A stretch of 43,485 bases of DNA from Peptostreptococcaceae bacterium VA2 (GCA_000686145.1 JMMB01000003.1:1-43485), one strand, 5' to 3'. Counted from the stretch's first letter, positions 1-8,599 are shown. The notes: generated from the letters alone by a model not told the origin. Translations and numbers: made by a program.

Positions 1-80
1 TTTCAGCTTATTTCTAATACTGTATTTATTATGTTTTTTATACTATTTTACAAAGGAAAATAAAAATAAATAATTTATAT

Positions 81-137
81 AGGGTTAGTATTAGGTAAAT
101 ATATTTAATGTAAGGGTAGCATCCTAACACTAACCCT
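81..137. terminator. Inverted repeat behind the recombinase pseudogene
   Basis: A 15-bp inverted repeat (81-95 with 123-137, one mismatch) flanks a 27-nt spacer and is followed by a T-run on the plus side and by AT-rich sequence on the minus side. It overlaps the stop codon of the minus-strand recombinase remnant. The spacer contains GGGTAGCATCC, resembling the outer end of the Tn3-type repeats found later in this window. Bases 1-80 show nothing else. Confidence 0.5.
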
Positions 138-918
138 ATTTTTTAATAAAACATATCGAATTTTCTATTTTATTAGCTTTAGTAAAAGTATAACTAGTAA
201 TTATACGTGGAACATCAAAGCTTATTTTATTTTTTTCAACTTTACCCTCATACTTGTATTTACCTACATATACTTTATTTTTTAAAATATAAGATACTCT
301 TTGTTTACTCATAGAGTGCTTTTGTGCTATTTTAGTATAAGTTATTCCCTTGCATCTCATTTTAAAAATATCTTTAACTATTTCCGCTTCTTCATAATTG
401 ATCATTAAGTGTTCATCAACTAAATTATAACCAAAAGCAATTTTACCACCAGGATATAATTTTTTTTCACCTTTAGCAAGTCGACCTGACTTTGTTCTCT
501 CCACGATCAGTTGCCTTTCAAATTCAGAGAAAGAACCTAGCATTTGTAAAAATAACATTCCTTGTGCAGTCGAAGTGTCAAACATTTCTGTTATGCTTAC
601 TAAATCAACTTTAAATTCTTTTAGTTACTTAATCATTCCAAGTAAGTCATATAAACTTCTATGAAGTCTATCATTTTTATAAACTACAATTCCATCAACA
701 TTACTTTCTTTGTTGCTTAGAAATTCCATCATATCTTGATAATTGGGTCTATCAGTATTTTTTGCAGATATACCTTCATCTTTGTAAATCTTTACTAAAT
801 TTAGATTATGCAAACTACAATACATTTCAATTTTTTCTATTTGAACTTCTATAGATGTATTATCAATTTGTGAAGCAGATGAAATTCTAACATAGCCTAC
901 AACGTTTTTCATTTTCAT
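136..918 (-). pseudogene. Serine recombinase, broken by a nonsense codon
   Basis: One continuous frame encodes a resolvase/invertase-type serine recombinase nearly identical to the intact gene at 9120-9875. The N-terminal part has the YVRIS motif with the catalytic serine and the NDRLHR motif; the C-terminal part has the ERQLIVERT helix and a short recombinase domain. At 625-627 a TAA replaces the CAA (Gln) of the intact copy, so the protein stops after about 97 residues. A C-to-T change explains it. The C-terminus is a few residues longer than the twin. A start within the second half could give a 149-residue piece lacking the active site. Ribosome site AAGGAG lies before the ATG at 918. Probably non-functional. 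Confidence 0.85.
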
Positions 919-1085
919 TTACTCCTTAATGTATATTTTCTTAAATAAATTTTGTCCTAATTTCGTATAATTCGGTCAAATTAATTATATTTTATCATTT
1001 ACACATTTTTTTATTTTCTAGGTTTACAGGAGACTTTAAATCATATAGAGTACTTCATATGAAATAGCAAATAGAGGAGTATTTT

Positions 1086-1583
1086 ATGAAAAACAGTACA
1101 AAGGTTATTTTAATATGTCTAATATGTTTAACATATTTCATTATCCTAAATCAAAGCAATGAGGATGCAAGTTTTAATAAAGATGAACTATCATCTAATT
1201 GGAATAAAGACGCTAAAGAAGTTGTAAGGGTATATATTAATGCCACAAATACAAAAGATTTAGAACTTATGAATGAATGTATATTTAATATGGATGGTTA
1301 TGATTATAGTCATATAGGTTTTTATGGTGAAATAAAAGAAACGCTAGATGATATAATATATATCAAATACATAGACTCAGAAGAGGTTCCATTTAAAACT
1401 GTTGAAGGTAGGCTGAAAAATGGAAAATATATCTATTTTAAAGATGGAAAATCTATGGATGTTAAATATAAAGTTAAATATAAATTTGAAAACCAACCTG
1501 AAGAATCAGGTATAAATTATCTAAAATATACTTTAATCAAGAATAAAGATGGAGATTATAAGATAATATCATGCGGATATTAG
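1086..1583 (+). CDS. Membrane-anchored or secreted protein, NTF2-like (DUF4829-like)
   Basis: 165 residues. A hydrophobic segment at residues 6-22 is a signal anchor; there is no lipobox cysteine at a convincing place. The rest is a soluble extracellular domain with a 'V..YI.A.N..D.E.MN' start and later beta-rich region typical of NTF2-like DUF4829 proteins of clostridia. AGAGGAG sits 7 nt before the ATG. It stands alone and is followed by a strong hairpin terminator at 1696. Function unknown; the family assignment is by eye and moderate. Confidence 0.7.
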   Translation: MKNSTKVILICLICLTYFIILNQSNEDASFNKDELSSNWNKDAKEVVRVYINATNTKDLELMNECIFNMDGYDYSHIGFYGEIKETLDDIIYIKYIDSEEVPFKTVEGRLKNGKYIYFKDGKSMDVKYKVKYKFENQPEESGINYLKYTLIKNKDGDYKIISCGY

Positions 1584-1695
1584 AAACATCATTTAAATTA
1601 GAATTATGCAAAAGAGTATTTATTAATAGAGCAAACGACCTTTTATTTATAAATATAAGAATATAATTAAAAGAAAAAGGTTTATGAAAATATCG

Positions 1696-1737
1696 AGCTA
1701 TTCTCACAGTTGAGGATAGCTTTTTTTAATTTTGGGG
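1696..1737 (+). terminator. Rho-independent terminator
   Basis: Stem AGCTATTCTCA / TGAGGATAGCT (one wobble) with a CAGT loop followed by seven T. It ends transcription of the 1086-1583 gene. Confidence 0.8.
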
Positions 1738-1793
1738 AACAATGACATATGTGTTATATTTGATTTCGAAAAAACATGAAAAAAGCAAAAAAA

Positions 1794-1872
1794 TACTATT
1801 CCCTAAAAACACATTTAAAGGTATCTAGTAAAAATGTTCTTAAAATCCATTTATTTGGACTCTAAGAGCATT
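1794..1872 (+). repeat. Two-hairpin dispersed repeat, copy 1 (truncated)
   Basis: Left flank TTTAAAGGTATCTAGTAAAA plus the first hairpin (1834-1871, loop region TTTATTT) of the repeat family described at 22110-22240. The second hairpin is missing: the copy is cut where the GGTCAACC end of the next element begins, suggesting that element inserted into it. Confidence 0.75.
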
Positions 1873-2446
1873 AGGTCAACCTGCGTTTTTTCCGAAAAAA
1901 TCCCCTTTGACCAATATAAGTAAATTTTTCATTTCAAAAGTAAGTTAATTCTTTTTCATTAATCTGAATTCCTTTTTAATACAAATTAAATAAATCAGTG
2001 TTATTATAAAACATATGATTGTAGACATATGTCTTTGTACACTAAGATTATGTATACTAAGATTAGTTTCATTCGCTAAGCTTATTATCGGAACTCCAAA
2101 CACTATAAAATTCAGAAAAAGTACTACTATAAAATAGTCCCTATCTTTTCTTAGTTTATCCTTTAGGCCAACATGTGTTTTTCATGAAAAAATGCGTCAC
2201 ATGAAATTTTAAAGGTCTAAGTTATCCTAAAATAAATTATACTTAGGTCTAAAAATAGAAATTTTAGGAGTTTTTAGACCATAAATTACTATATTTTAGC
2301 TTAGTCTAAAATATTACGACTTTATTGACCTTTTATGATTTTTGACGATATAAAAAAAGAATCTATCTTTATATAATACATCCTTTGGTATTACTTAAGT
2401 TGAATGCAATAAGGGGAATAATTTCGGGAAAAACGCAGGTTGGCCT
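1873..2446. mobile_element. Inverted-repeat element carrying a truncated gene
   Basis: The ends are inverted repeats of about 35 bp: GGTCAACCTGCGTTTTTTCC at 1873 and the complement of GGCCAACCTGCGTTTTTCCC ending at 2446. A third related end (GGCCAACATGTGTTTTTC) lies inside at 2167. No transposase is present. The interior holds a 5'-truncated copy of the 20167-20412 gene. Related ends occur at 10982-11186, 12962-13020 and about 41267. It resembles a MITE-like non-autonomous element. Confidence 0.6.
1945..2160 (-). pseudogene. N-terminally truncated copy of the 20167-20412 membrane protein
   Basis: Read on the minus strand this encodes about 70 residues nearly identical to the C-terminal part of the 20167-20412 protein, from DKLRKDRDYF to its stop. 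Homology stops abruptly at 2160, where the inner inverted-repeat end begins. The start codon and first dozen residues are lost, and a short internal repeat (HNLSVHNLSV) is added. Confidence 0.8.
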
Positions 2447-2472
2447 GTAAGTAAAATACTTATTGTATTTTT

Positions 2473-2775
2473 TTATATACCCGAGTTATATGCAATAACA
2501 TATAGCATAGTAATTGTTATACATGCGGTTGCTATTAAGCAATAATGAACTACCATATTTATTTTTTTATTTATTATCCAATATACTCCTGATAAAAAGC
2601 AATATATTAAAAATACACCTGCTATCATTATAGGAATATTATGTGGGAAATCATAAACTGTTACCATTATAGATGGATTGTGTTCAAGAAGCCAATCAGG
2701 TACTGATAAAAAAGATATAGCTACAATTCCTGTTATAATCCAATCTAGCATCTTCCAGTCCTTATACTTATTCAT
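2473..2775 (-). CDS. Small membrane protein, four hydrophobic segments
   Basis: 100 residues from the ATG at 2775, chosen because GGAGTG lies 9 nt upstream; an ATG seven codons earlier overlaps that site. It contains hydrophobic stretches near residues 8-27, 45-60 and 76-95 and a conserved WxIxNKKIN motif. A paralogue at 24205-24489 carries the same leader but a nonsense codon. I do not recognise the family. It lies directly right of the inverted-repeat element. Confidence 0.65.
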   Translation of the reverse strand: MNKYKDWKMLDWIITGIVAISFLSVPDWLLEHNPSIMVTVYDFPHNIPIMIAGVFLIYCFLSGVYWIINKKINMVVHYCLIATACITITMLYVIAYNSGI

Positions 2776-2860
2776 TTCTAAATTCACTCCATTCAAGTTA
2801 GTTTATTCTACCTGTGTCATATGCTAATTTAAAACAAAGTGATCCCCGTATATCTACTTA

Positions 2861-3079
2861 TTATTTAATCCTTGATAATTCCTCAACTATTTGTGAAACT
2901 AATTTGGCTTGTTTTACTATAGCTTCTTTATTGTCTTTTTCTGTTAATTTCTCTAACCATATACATTCATGTCTAAGTCTATTGATTAAGTGATCAATAT
3001 TGTCATACCAGAATATCCCCTTAACTGTATCTATTCTGAAATTTCTTTGATTTGTGTTTGGTTTACTTTTATTACTCAT
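2861..3079 (-). CDS. Small hypothetical protein
   Basis: 72 residues from the ATG at 3079, which has AAGGAG 7 nt upstream; an earlier ATG at 3103 has no such site. Polar, with a probable C-terminal helix (LEKLTEKDNKEAIVKQAKLV). A WYDNIDHLINRLRHE segment could be an interaction motif. No recognised domain. Downstream of the replication gene in the same direction, so it may be an accessory plasmid protein. Confidence 0.6.
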   Translation of the reverse strand: MSNKSKPNTNQRNFRIDTVKGIFWYDNIDHLINRLRHECIWLEKLTEKDNKEAIVKQAKLVSQIVEELSRIK

Positions 3080-3159
3080 AGGTATCTCCTTTATTGCTTT
3101 CAAGATTAAGCATAACTATATCTAGGGATAACCATAGGAATCAAGCATAGTATTTCTTT

Positions 3160-3215
3160 TAAGATCTAGAACCAGTACTAAAGTACCCCAATACTAAGAG
3201 AACACTTTTCGATAC
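3160..3215. repeat. Small-palindrome repeat next to rep (copy 1)
   Basis: The block GATCTAGAACCAGTACTAAAGTACCCCAATACT contains a GTAC-TAAA-GTAC hairpin. Versions at about 30640, 32530 and 36897 carry GGAC-TAAA-GTCC instead, so both arms changed together. It sits just behind the rep stop codon. It may be a replicon-associated site or a processing hairpin. Confidence 0.55.
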
Positions 3216-3217
3216 AC

Positions 3218-4444
3218 CTATTTTTTTAATACTCGTTGAACTTTTCCTAATGACATCCCTAGTTTCTCTGCTATAATCCTCAAACTTAAACCTTCTAATT
3301 TAAGTTCTTCTACTTTCACTTTTAAATCTTGAAGTTCTTGTTGCTTCTTAGTTAACCCATTTTCATTTCTTCTTTTAGCCTTTTGTTTAGCTTTTTTATC
3401 TTCTGCACATCTTCTATATTTTTCTTTACCAGATATAATCGTTATTAGATGCTCCTGCTCTTGTAAAGAGATATCTAATATCTCAATTAACTTAGCATTA
3501 GTGTACTTATATAACTTATTTTGATAGGCCCTTGTGGCCGACTTAGTATCTGTTTCAACTTCACTCTCTGGAAGTGGCTTTTTAAACTTAGCATTTAACT
3601 CTAACGCTCTACTCAATGCCTCATTCGTATCCTCAGTAAAACAAGCTGAGAAGTATCTATACAAAAACAAAATAGTTTCTCTGTGGCCTTCTACATCGTA
3701 GTTTCTAAGCTCACAAATCTTAGTTATATCCATAACCCTAGAGTAATAAAGACTATACTCTGTAAAAAGACTAACCATTTTCTTAGGTCTACCCTTAGAC
3801 TTTTCTTTTCGAACTATCTCCGGTAAATACTCTTCTTGAATTTCTCTTAGATAATATTCATAGTCATATTCATCTAAAACCTCAACACAAGTTCCACTCT
3901 TTGAATTAATAGTCCCAACAATTCTTAAAACTCTGGTTGGATCAAGTGCATTTGCATCTGCTCCAAACTGTTTTAAAGAATTAAATAAATATCTTTGTAC
4001 TGCATACCACAAAGGCATTGCCATACTTGGAACTGGTTTTATTAAAATTACATAATAAAGTCCACGCCCACTATCTATTAAATAATTAGGCCTTGGTATT
4101 TTACATCCATATAAATCATGTTCTAAAAAATATTGAACTGCATCTTTAGTATATTTTGAGTTGTAACAATCTATATCAATATAAACAGCTCTAAGCTCCT
4201 TTATATTCTCAATTCTTCTTTGTGGTCTATAAAATGTATTTTGAGATACGTAAGCATTTATGCTATTTATAATATCATCACTTCTTTGTAGTAAATCCTC
4301 TTTCTTATAGTGCCATTGGCTATAATTAGGATTTTTACTTGCAATAGTTATATATCCCTCACTACTTTTATGTAAATTTGTTAAATGTTTATTTGATTCA
4401 TCTATGTTAACTTCATCATTTTCCTTTAATTTAAATGCTTGCAT
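3218..4444 (-). CDS. Primase-type plasmid replication protein
   Basis: 408 residues; ATG at 4444 preceded by AGGGGGAG with 8-nt spacing. Residues 86-95 (AVYIDIDCYN) give the acidic DxD metal motif of archaeo-eukaryotic-type primase folds, followed by IDSGRGLYYVI (123-133) and LDPTRVLRIVGT (168-179), a pattern known in Rep/primase proteins of Gram-positive theta plasmids. The C-terminus is Lys-rich with a coiled stretch and ends in a helix-turn-helix (about 386-408, LRIIAEKLGMSLGKVQRVLK) likely to bind origin DNA. Its leader is overlapped by an antisense RNA (4544-4649). Fragments of its 5' leader and 3' end are found at 32550 and 36958. Confident as a replication protein; exact family not named. 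Confidence 0.8.
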   Translation of the reverse strand: MQAFKLKENDEVNIDESNKHLTNLHKSSEGYITIASKNPNYSQWHYKKEDLLQRSDDIINSINAYVSQNTFYRPQRRIENIKELRAVYIDIDCYNSKYTKDAVQYFLEHDLYGCKIPRPNYLIDSGRGLYYVILIKPVPSMAMPLWYAVQRYLFNSLKQFGADANALDPTRVLRIVGTINSKSGTCVEVLDEYDYEYYLREIQEEYLPEIVRKEKSKGRPKKMVSLFTEYSLYYSRVMDITKICELRNYDVEGHRETILFLYRYFSACFTEDTNEALSRALELNAKFKKPLPESEVETDTKSATRAYQNKLYKYTNAKLIEILDISLQEQEHLITIISGKEKYRRCAEDKKAKQKAKRRNENGLTKKQQELQDLKVKVEELKLEGLSLRIIAEKLGMSLGKVQRVLKK

Positions 4445-4508
4445 TAAAAAAACTCCCCCTATTTCCGATAATGCACCTAAAAAATATAAGAGAAGTTGTT
4501 TATATATA

Positions 4509-4537
4509 TTGTCAGTTCTTTAGCCATGTGCTAAAAT
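4509..4537 (+). promoter_or_regulatory. Promoter for rep antisense RNA
   Basis: TTGTCA (4509-4514) and TAAAAT (4532-4537) are separated by exactly 17 nt, a good housekeeping sigma promoter on the plus strand, firing against the rep leader. Confidence 0.65.
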
Positions 4538-4543
4538 AACTAT

Positions 4544-4649
4544 AGAAAATAAAACTATATAAAAACTCTCTATAAAGATTCTCATATCTTTTTAGAGTTA
4601 TTGTTAAAAGCTAGGATTCCAGTTTGCCGACCGTTTCCTAGCTTTTTTT
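4544..4649 (+). ncRNA. Candidate countertranscript RNA controlling rep
   Basis: Between the promoter at 4509-4537 and a strong terminator (stem AAAGCTAGGA 4607-4616 with 4636-4645, then a T-run) a transcript of about 105 nt would be made. It is fully complementary to the rep mRNA leader. The terminator loop is large (TTCCAGTTTGCCGACCGTT), as expected of an initial-contact loop, and an ACTCT/AGAGT stem precedes it. Countertranscript control is established for many Gram-positive theta plasmids; here it is inferred from arrangement. Confidence 0.6.
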
Positions 4650-4785
4650 ATTATCCGATTATTATAGGTAAATTGTAACATAAAATTAATTTTTAGTACA
4701 TATAAAGTGACACAGGCCTACGTATATCAACACTTAGGCTCCTGAATAAGCACCTTTTAATAAACAAAAAAATCTTACTGATCCT

Positions 4786-5058
4786 TTAATCAGCAAGATT
4801 TTTTTTTAATATATATCTTATATAATTTGTACTTAAATTAAACTCTCTAGCAATTTCCTTTATAGTCTGTCCATTTTCAAACATTCCAAGAATATCATCT
4901 TTTCTAGCAGAATTATTTAAAGTTTTGATTGTTGGTATATATATGTTTGAGCCACCATATAAGTTGCAAAATTGTATATATAGATCAACTCCTAAAAGAG
5001 AAGCTAATTCACGATGTTGCTCTGGAATATCAGATAAACAGTATTTAAAATTTCTCAT
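4786..5058 (-). CDS. Mor-like helix-turn-helix regulator
   Basis: 90 residues from the ATG at 5058, with GGAAGG 8 nt upstream; a GTG three codons earlier would sit on that site. The first half (LSDIPEQHRELASLLGVDLY..FCNLYGGSNIYIP) matches the Mor/Caudovirus-type activator pattern and the second half is a helix-turn-helix (IKEIAREFNLSTNYIRYILKK). The 3' end lies within a hairpin (AATCTTACTGAT / ATCAGCAAGATT, 4767-4805) that serves as terminator. A C-terminal scrap of the same gene is found at 30700-30782. Confidence 0.7.
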   Translation of the reverse strand: MRNFKYCLSDIPEQHRELASLLGVDLYIQFCNLYGGSNIYIPTIKTLNNSARKDDILGMFENGQTIKEIAREFNLSTNYIRYILKKNLAD

Positions 5059-5370
5059 TTTCAACACCTTCCCCTACCTTATATTATATTATGCAAACTA
5101 AGTTATATCAATTTGATATATTCGTCAAAAACAAACCCACATTCTCCATTTTTCAACATCTAAAACCAATTATCGATACAATATTAAACTTAAACGGTAC
5201 ACCCTTTTTGAATATAAAAAATTAAAACTTAAAAAAATCAAAGTTATAAATCTAACAAACGTATTACTAGAATGTAAAAAGGATTTATGTTATTATGGTG
5301 TTACAATTTTTGAATTATAAATTTAAGGGGAAATTTATAATTTTTTTAAAATTTTAAGGGGGTATAGATT

Positions 5371-5838
5371 TTGAAAAATATAAAGAATAAATTTGATTTT
5401 AATAAATTAGATTTAGAACGACAAGTACTTTTTTTTAACAAAAACCTTAGTAAAGGTTTTAAAATATCTGAAATTTGTTTTAAGCTAGGTATTTCATATA
5501 ATACTATTCGTGATAGATTTATCAGAAATAATTATAAATACAATAAACTATCGAAACAATACGAGTGTATAGAAAAAATATTTACATATGATGATGAAGT
5601 GATGGAAAAAGCTTTAGAGAAAATAGTGACTAAGGTTTTTAATTCTAAAAATAAAGATGAAGAAACTAAGCATTTAAAATGTGAGGTATCTGGTAAAGTT
5701 ATTAATAGATCGTTTAGAGTTTACGATACAGTCTTAGAGGACTTTACTAAGTTTTGTAAGAAATGCAATTATAATCAATATGATATACTTTCAGAATTTA
5801 TAAGAGAAGGCATTGAAAAATATAGTGATGCTATTTAA
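5371..5838 (+). CDS. DNA-binding protein: helix-turn-helix plus C-terminal RHH-like domain
   Basis: 155 residues starting at TTG, preceded by AAGGGGGT. Residues about 22-50 form a helix-turn-helix (LSKGFKISEICFKLGISYNTIRDRFI); the C-terminal 45 residues (VINRSFRVYDTVLEDFTKF...ILSEFIREGIEKY) look like a ribbon-helix-helix or helical module. The same two-domain layout recurs in the 19341-19898 protein, suggesting a plasmid family of regulators or partition adaptors. No partner gene adjoins. The 300 bases upstream (5068-5370) are AT-rich without a clear gene. Confidence 0.65.
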   Translation: MKNIKNKFDFNKLDLERQVLFFNKNLSKGFKISEICFKLGISYNTIRDRFIRNNYKYNKLSKQYECIEKIFTYDDEVMEKALEKIVTKVFNSKNKDEETKHLKCEVSGKVINRSFRVYDTVLEDFTKFCKKCNYNQYDILSEFIREGIEKYSDAI

Positions 5839-5858
5839 ATTTGTTTATTAACACATGA

Positions 5859-5886
5859 AACGTGGAGTTTACTTCACGTTTTTTAT
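5859..5886 (+). terminator. Terminator after 5371-5838
   Basis: AACGTG-G-AGT / ACT-T-CACGTT hairpin followed by a run of T. Confidence 0.75.
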
Positions 5887-5923
5887 TATTTAAAATACTT
5901 TATAGTTTCCTTTTTGTGAGGTT

Positions 5924-6168
5924 TTAAGCTTTTATAGGTACAAATGTCTTGTAACACTTTAAAACTTCTTTAAGAAGGCTTCTATAAAACTTAATATTTC
6001 TGTCTAATAATATAGAGCTTTCTCTTTTAAATACATCAAGTGGTTTCAAGCTTTTAAGTGTCATAGCTTTTAACCAGAAGAAATTGTGAAATAAAAGCTT
6101 ATTTTTATACCATTTATTTCCAATAAGTTGAAGGTAAGTTTTTATAAACCGTATATTTATATTGAATT
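5924..6168 (-). other. Stop-free minus-strand stretch, possible gene remnant
   Basis: About 80 stop-free codons without an ATG until residue 45 before the end (MTLKSLKPLDVFKRESSILL onward). No ribosome site is visible and the 5' end overlaps the start of the next plus-strand gene. It could be a decayed gene or chance. Otherwise the 5890-6190 interval shows nothing. Confidence 0.2.
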
Positions 6169-6190
6169 CTATTTGAAAGGAGGTGAAGGT

Positions 6191-6886
6191 ATGAACATTT
6201 CAAATAGAAGTAGTAATAGCTTCTTATTAGGAAGTTACAACAGTAGCTCTTTAAGAAAAATACAAATCGATACTTCTACTAATAAAGAAAATACAGACAT
6301 ATCATTAAAAGAATTAAAAGCTATTAATAAGGGTAAGCACTTAGCTCGAGAAAGCTTAGATGCTACATATAATTCAAATATAAATAAAAAATTTCAAGAA
6401 TCTTTAGAACGTAAATTATCACAGCTTAATGAAATGAAAAGTATGATTGAAAATAAAGATAAAAAAAATGATGTAGTAGATGATTCAGTAAAAAATACTA
6501 AAGTTGACAGTTATGTCAAGAACACAGGAGAAATTAAAGATAAAAAAGAAACTTTACTTAGTGAAGATGAACAGATTAGTCTTCAAGATATAAATAAGAA
6601 AATATCTGAAACTAATAGTGAGTTAAAGGAAATTAGAATTTTAGATGAAGAGTTGAGTAAACAGTCTGAAATGATTGATGATAGAATATCTGTGTTTAAA
6701 AAAATATATGGTAATGACATTTTTAAAATGGCAGAGAAAGAGGCAGTTTTAAAACAAGTCTATGATACTCGCAACAATCCATTAATTAAAGAGTTAAAGA
6801 GTACTTTTGATGAGATTATAGAACTGGGAGGACAATTAAAAGATAAATTAAATAAAGAGCAACCAGAAGATAAAAAAGAAATATAA
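6191..6886 (+). CDS. Coiled-coil hypothetical protein
   Basis: 231 residues from the ATG at 6191, with AGGAGGTG 7 nt upstream; an ATG at 6128 lacks a site. Highly charged, with a Ser/Asn-rich N-terminus, then heptad-like helices at about 55-80 and 130-175, and a Lys/Glu tail. No signal peptide. It resembles FlxA-like or phage scaffold-like coiled-coil proteins only in composition, so I give no function. It is followed by a fragment and a perfect 19-bp terminator. Confidence 0.6.
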   Translation: MNISNRSSNSFLLGSYNSSSLRKIQIDTSTNKENTDISLKELKAINKGKHLARESLDATYNSNINKKFQESLERKLSQLNEMKSMIENKDKKNDVVDDSVKNTKVDSYVKNTGEIKDKKETLLSEDEQISLQDINKKISETNSELKEIRILDEELSKQSEMIDDRISVFKKIYGNDIFKMAEKEAVLKQVYDTRNNPLIKELKSTFDEIIELGGQLKDKLNKEQPEDKKEI

Positions 6887-6892
6887 TTATAT

Positions 6893-7007
6893 ACCATCAA
6901 CAGCAAAAGAAATGGTTATTGACGATTTTTATGATGTAGTTAAAACTGATTCAAATGGATATTATGCATGTAATAGCAATACATCTAATTATGCATTAAT
7001 TAAATAA
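6893..7007 (+). pseudogene. C-terminal fragment of an unknown protein
   Basis: A frame overlapping the end of the previous gene gives YIPSTAKEMVIDDFYDVVKT and ends with SNYALIK and a TAA. It reads like the tail of a real protein but has no start of its own beyond an ATG at 6915 without ribosome site. Confidence 0.3.
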
Positions 7008-7014
7008 ATATTAT

Positions 7015-7057
7015 AAAGAAAATAGGAAAGAGTATTTAACTCTTTCCTATTTTCTTT
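7015..7057. terminator. Perfect 19-bp inverted repeat, bidirectional terminator
   Basis: Arms 7015-7033 and 7039-7057 are perfectly complementary around a 5-nt loop (ATTTA). The A/T-rich outer arms let it work in both directions. Confidence 0.75.
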
Positions 7058-7087
7058 ATGTTCATTTTTAAATTTACGAGCATTATT

Positions 7088-7180
7088 GTTTTATATATTC
7101 ATAAACAAATAATAATTTATCGCTAGAATTCGATTTGATTTTATCCCCCTCAAACACTGTATTTATCCCTAAAGTTATTA
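7088..7180 (-). pseudogene. Deletion remnant of the 38408-38698 gene
   Basis: Bases 7088-7142 match the 3' end of the 38408-38698 gene (C-terminus SSDKLLFVYEY) and are joined directly to the sequence that lies upstream of that gene (CCCCCTCAAACACTGTATTT). All but the last 20 or so codons have been deleted. This shows that the two regulator loci (7450 and 38931) were originally duplicates including this neighbour. Confidence 0.7.
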
Positions 7181-7187
7181 TAGTTTA

Positions 7188-7406
7188 TTTCACGATGTTA
7201 TATATGGATTTTAATATAAATAGAAAATATTTAATCCTATTTCACGATATCGTGAAAAGAGGATTATTCACGATAAAGTGAAAATTACTAAATAAGTATT
7301 TAAATTACTTATACATATACTGAAAACTAATTGATTATTATTATTTCACCACATCGTGAAACAAATATAATAATAAACTTGGTATTCAAAGTATTACATC
7401 GTGAAA
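7188..7406. promoter_or_regulatory. Operator array TTTCAC-N6-GTGAAA upstream of 7450
   Basis: Three palindromes: 7240-7257 (TTTCACGATATCGTGAAA, perfect), 7266-7283 (ATTCACGATAAAGTGAAA) and 7344-7361 (TTTCACCACATCGTGAAA), plus half-sites at 7188-7196 and 7396-7406. Spacing is 26 and 78 nt. The array is repeated at 38747-38888 upstream of the paralogous gene and one site occurs at 15803-15818. Probable binding sites of the encoded regulator. Confidence 0.75.
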
Positions 7407-7449
7407 ATTGAAGATAATACAAATATAAATTAATATATGAGGTGATAAC

Positions 7450-7857
7450 ATGGCAAAAGGAAGTTTTTCTGGACTATATACATTTGAGGAGATTTCAAAG
7501 ATTTATCAGATGGAAAGTTCAAATTTAAGGAAAATGGTTCAATATAATAAATTTACAGATAAGGAAATTAAAAAATTTGGTAAGACGTGGATTATAACAG
7601 AAGAAGCTGTAAGGAAGCATTTTGGAGATAATATTGATACATATTTTAACGATATTAAGTTAGCAGAATTGCAAGAGCTAAGAAATAAAAACATACATAA
7701 AAAAGTTGAAAATACTGGTTATGATAAAATTGCTACTAAAAAAAATACTAATATAACTGATTTATCAGTAAAAGAGAATTTAGGAAAAGTTGAAAACTTT
7801 GAATATGTAGAAGTAGACCCAGCTTCTGTTGTATCAAGTTTTAATTTTTCAAAATAA
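7450..7857 (+). CDS. Winged-helix-type DNA-binding protein, copy 1
   Basis: 135 residues; AGGTG 7 nt before the ATG. Residues 9-58 form a helix-turn-helix with wing (TFEEISKIYQMESSNLRKMV...KFGKTWIITEEAVRKHFG), as in excisionase/MerR-like or phage DNA-binding domains. A variable Lys/Asn-rich linker (about 75-105) leads to a conserved C-terminal tail EYVEVDPASVVSSFNFSK. The paralogue at 38931-39299 is nearly identical in both ends and differs in the linker. The conserved tail suggests a partner-binding peptide. The operator array upstream suggests autoregulation or a partition-like complex; function unproven. Confidence 0.75.
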   Translation: MAKGSFSGLYTFEEISKIYQMESSNLRKMVQYNKFTDKEIKKFGKTWIITEEAVRKHFGDNIDTYFNDIKLAELQELRNKNIHKKVENTGYDKIATKKNTNITDLSVKENLGKVENFEYVEVDPASVVSSFNFSK

Positions 7858-7919
7858 GAGTACACCGACATACGTGTGTAACAAAAAAATGACCTATAAA
7901 TAAGTCACTCCAAAAACTT

Positions 7920-7950
7920 AAAAACTGTAGATATATAACTACAGTTTTTA
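7920..7950. terminator. Hairpin between convergent genes
   Basis: AAAACTGTAG / CTACAGTTTT stem with T-runs on both strands, serving the 7450 gene and the convergent acetyltransferase. Confidence 0.75.
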
Positions 7951-7957
7951 CAAATTT

Positions 7958-8599
7958 TTATTTTATATTTTTTATATTTTCTAAATCAGCACTACATAAT
8001 ATTTCTAAATTAGAAAATATTTTTTCTCTGCTCCAGTCCCACCATTTAAGTTCTAAAAGATACTCTATCAAACTATCATCAAATCTCTTTCGTATTAGCT
8101 TTGATGGATTTCCTCCAACTATATGATATGGTGGTACATCTTTTGTAACAACTGAGTTCGCCGCAACTATAGCACCATCTCCTATTTTTACACCTGCCAA
8201 TATAGTAACATTTTGACCTATCCATACATCATTACCTACAATAGTATCTCCATTGTAAGGTAAGTCTTCTAATGTAGGAGTTGCTTTTTCCCAACCATTT
8301 CCCATTATGTTGAATGGATATGTTGTTACACTATTCATTCTGTGATTTGCACCATTCATAATAAACTCAACACCACTAGCAATAGCACAGAACTTACCTA
8401 TTATTAATTTATCCCCTACAAAATCATAATGATGAGTTACACGTTTTTCAAAATCTTCACATCCATTTTCATCAGAGTAATAAGTATAGTCACCTACTTG
8501 TATGTTAGTATTTTTAATAGTATTTTTTATAAAGCACACACTCTTTATATTTTCATTTGGATAAATATCCATTGGATTTGGACCTATATTTTTAGACAT
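7958..8599 (-). CDS. Vat-type xenobiotic O-acetyltransferase
   Basis: 213 residues of left-handed beta-helix hexapeptide repeats (IGDGAIVAANSVVTKDVPPYHIVGGNPSK near the C-terminus). Residues 78-97 (EFIMNGANHRMNSVTTYPF) carry the catalytic histidine H86 in the context typical of virginiamycin/streptogramin A acetyltransferases, and IMGNGWEK follows. The family transfers acetyl from acetyl-CoA to a hydroxyl of streptogramin A antibiotics in the cytoplasm. AAGGGGG precedes the ATG. It stands alone, as cargo. Some family members have unknown substrates, so resistance is likely but not proven. Confidence 0.85.
   Translation of the reverse strand: MSKNIGPNPMDIYPNENIKSVCFIKNTIKNTNIQVGDYTYYSDENGCEDFEKRVTHHYDFVGDKLIIGKFCAIASGVEFIMNGANHRMNSVTTYPFNIMGNGWEKATPTLEDLPYNGDTIVGNDVWIGQNVTILAGVKIGDGAIVAANSVVTKDVPPYHIVGGNPSKLIRKRFDDSLIEYLLELKWWDWSREKIFSNLEILCSADLENIKNIK

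Noticed and set aside
7188-7406. CRISPR array, suggested by the repeated TTTCAC/GTGAAA elements
   Set aside because: Units are short palindromes with unequal spacing and no spacer-like inserts; no cas genes are present.
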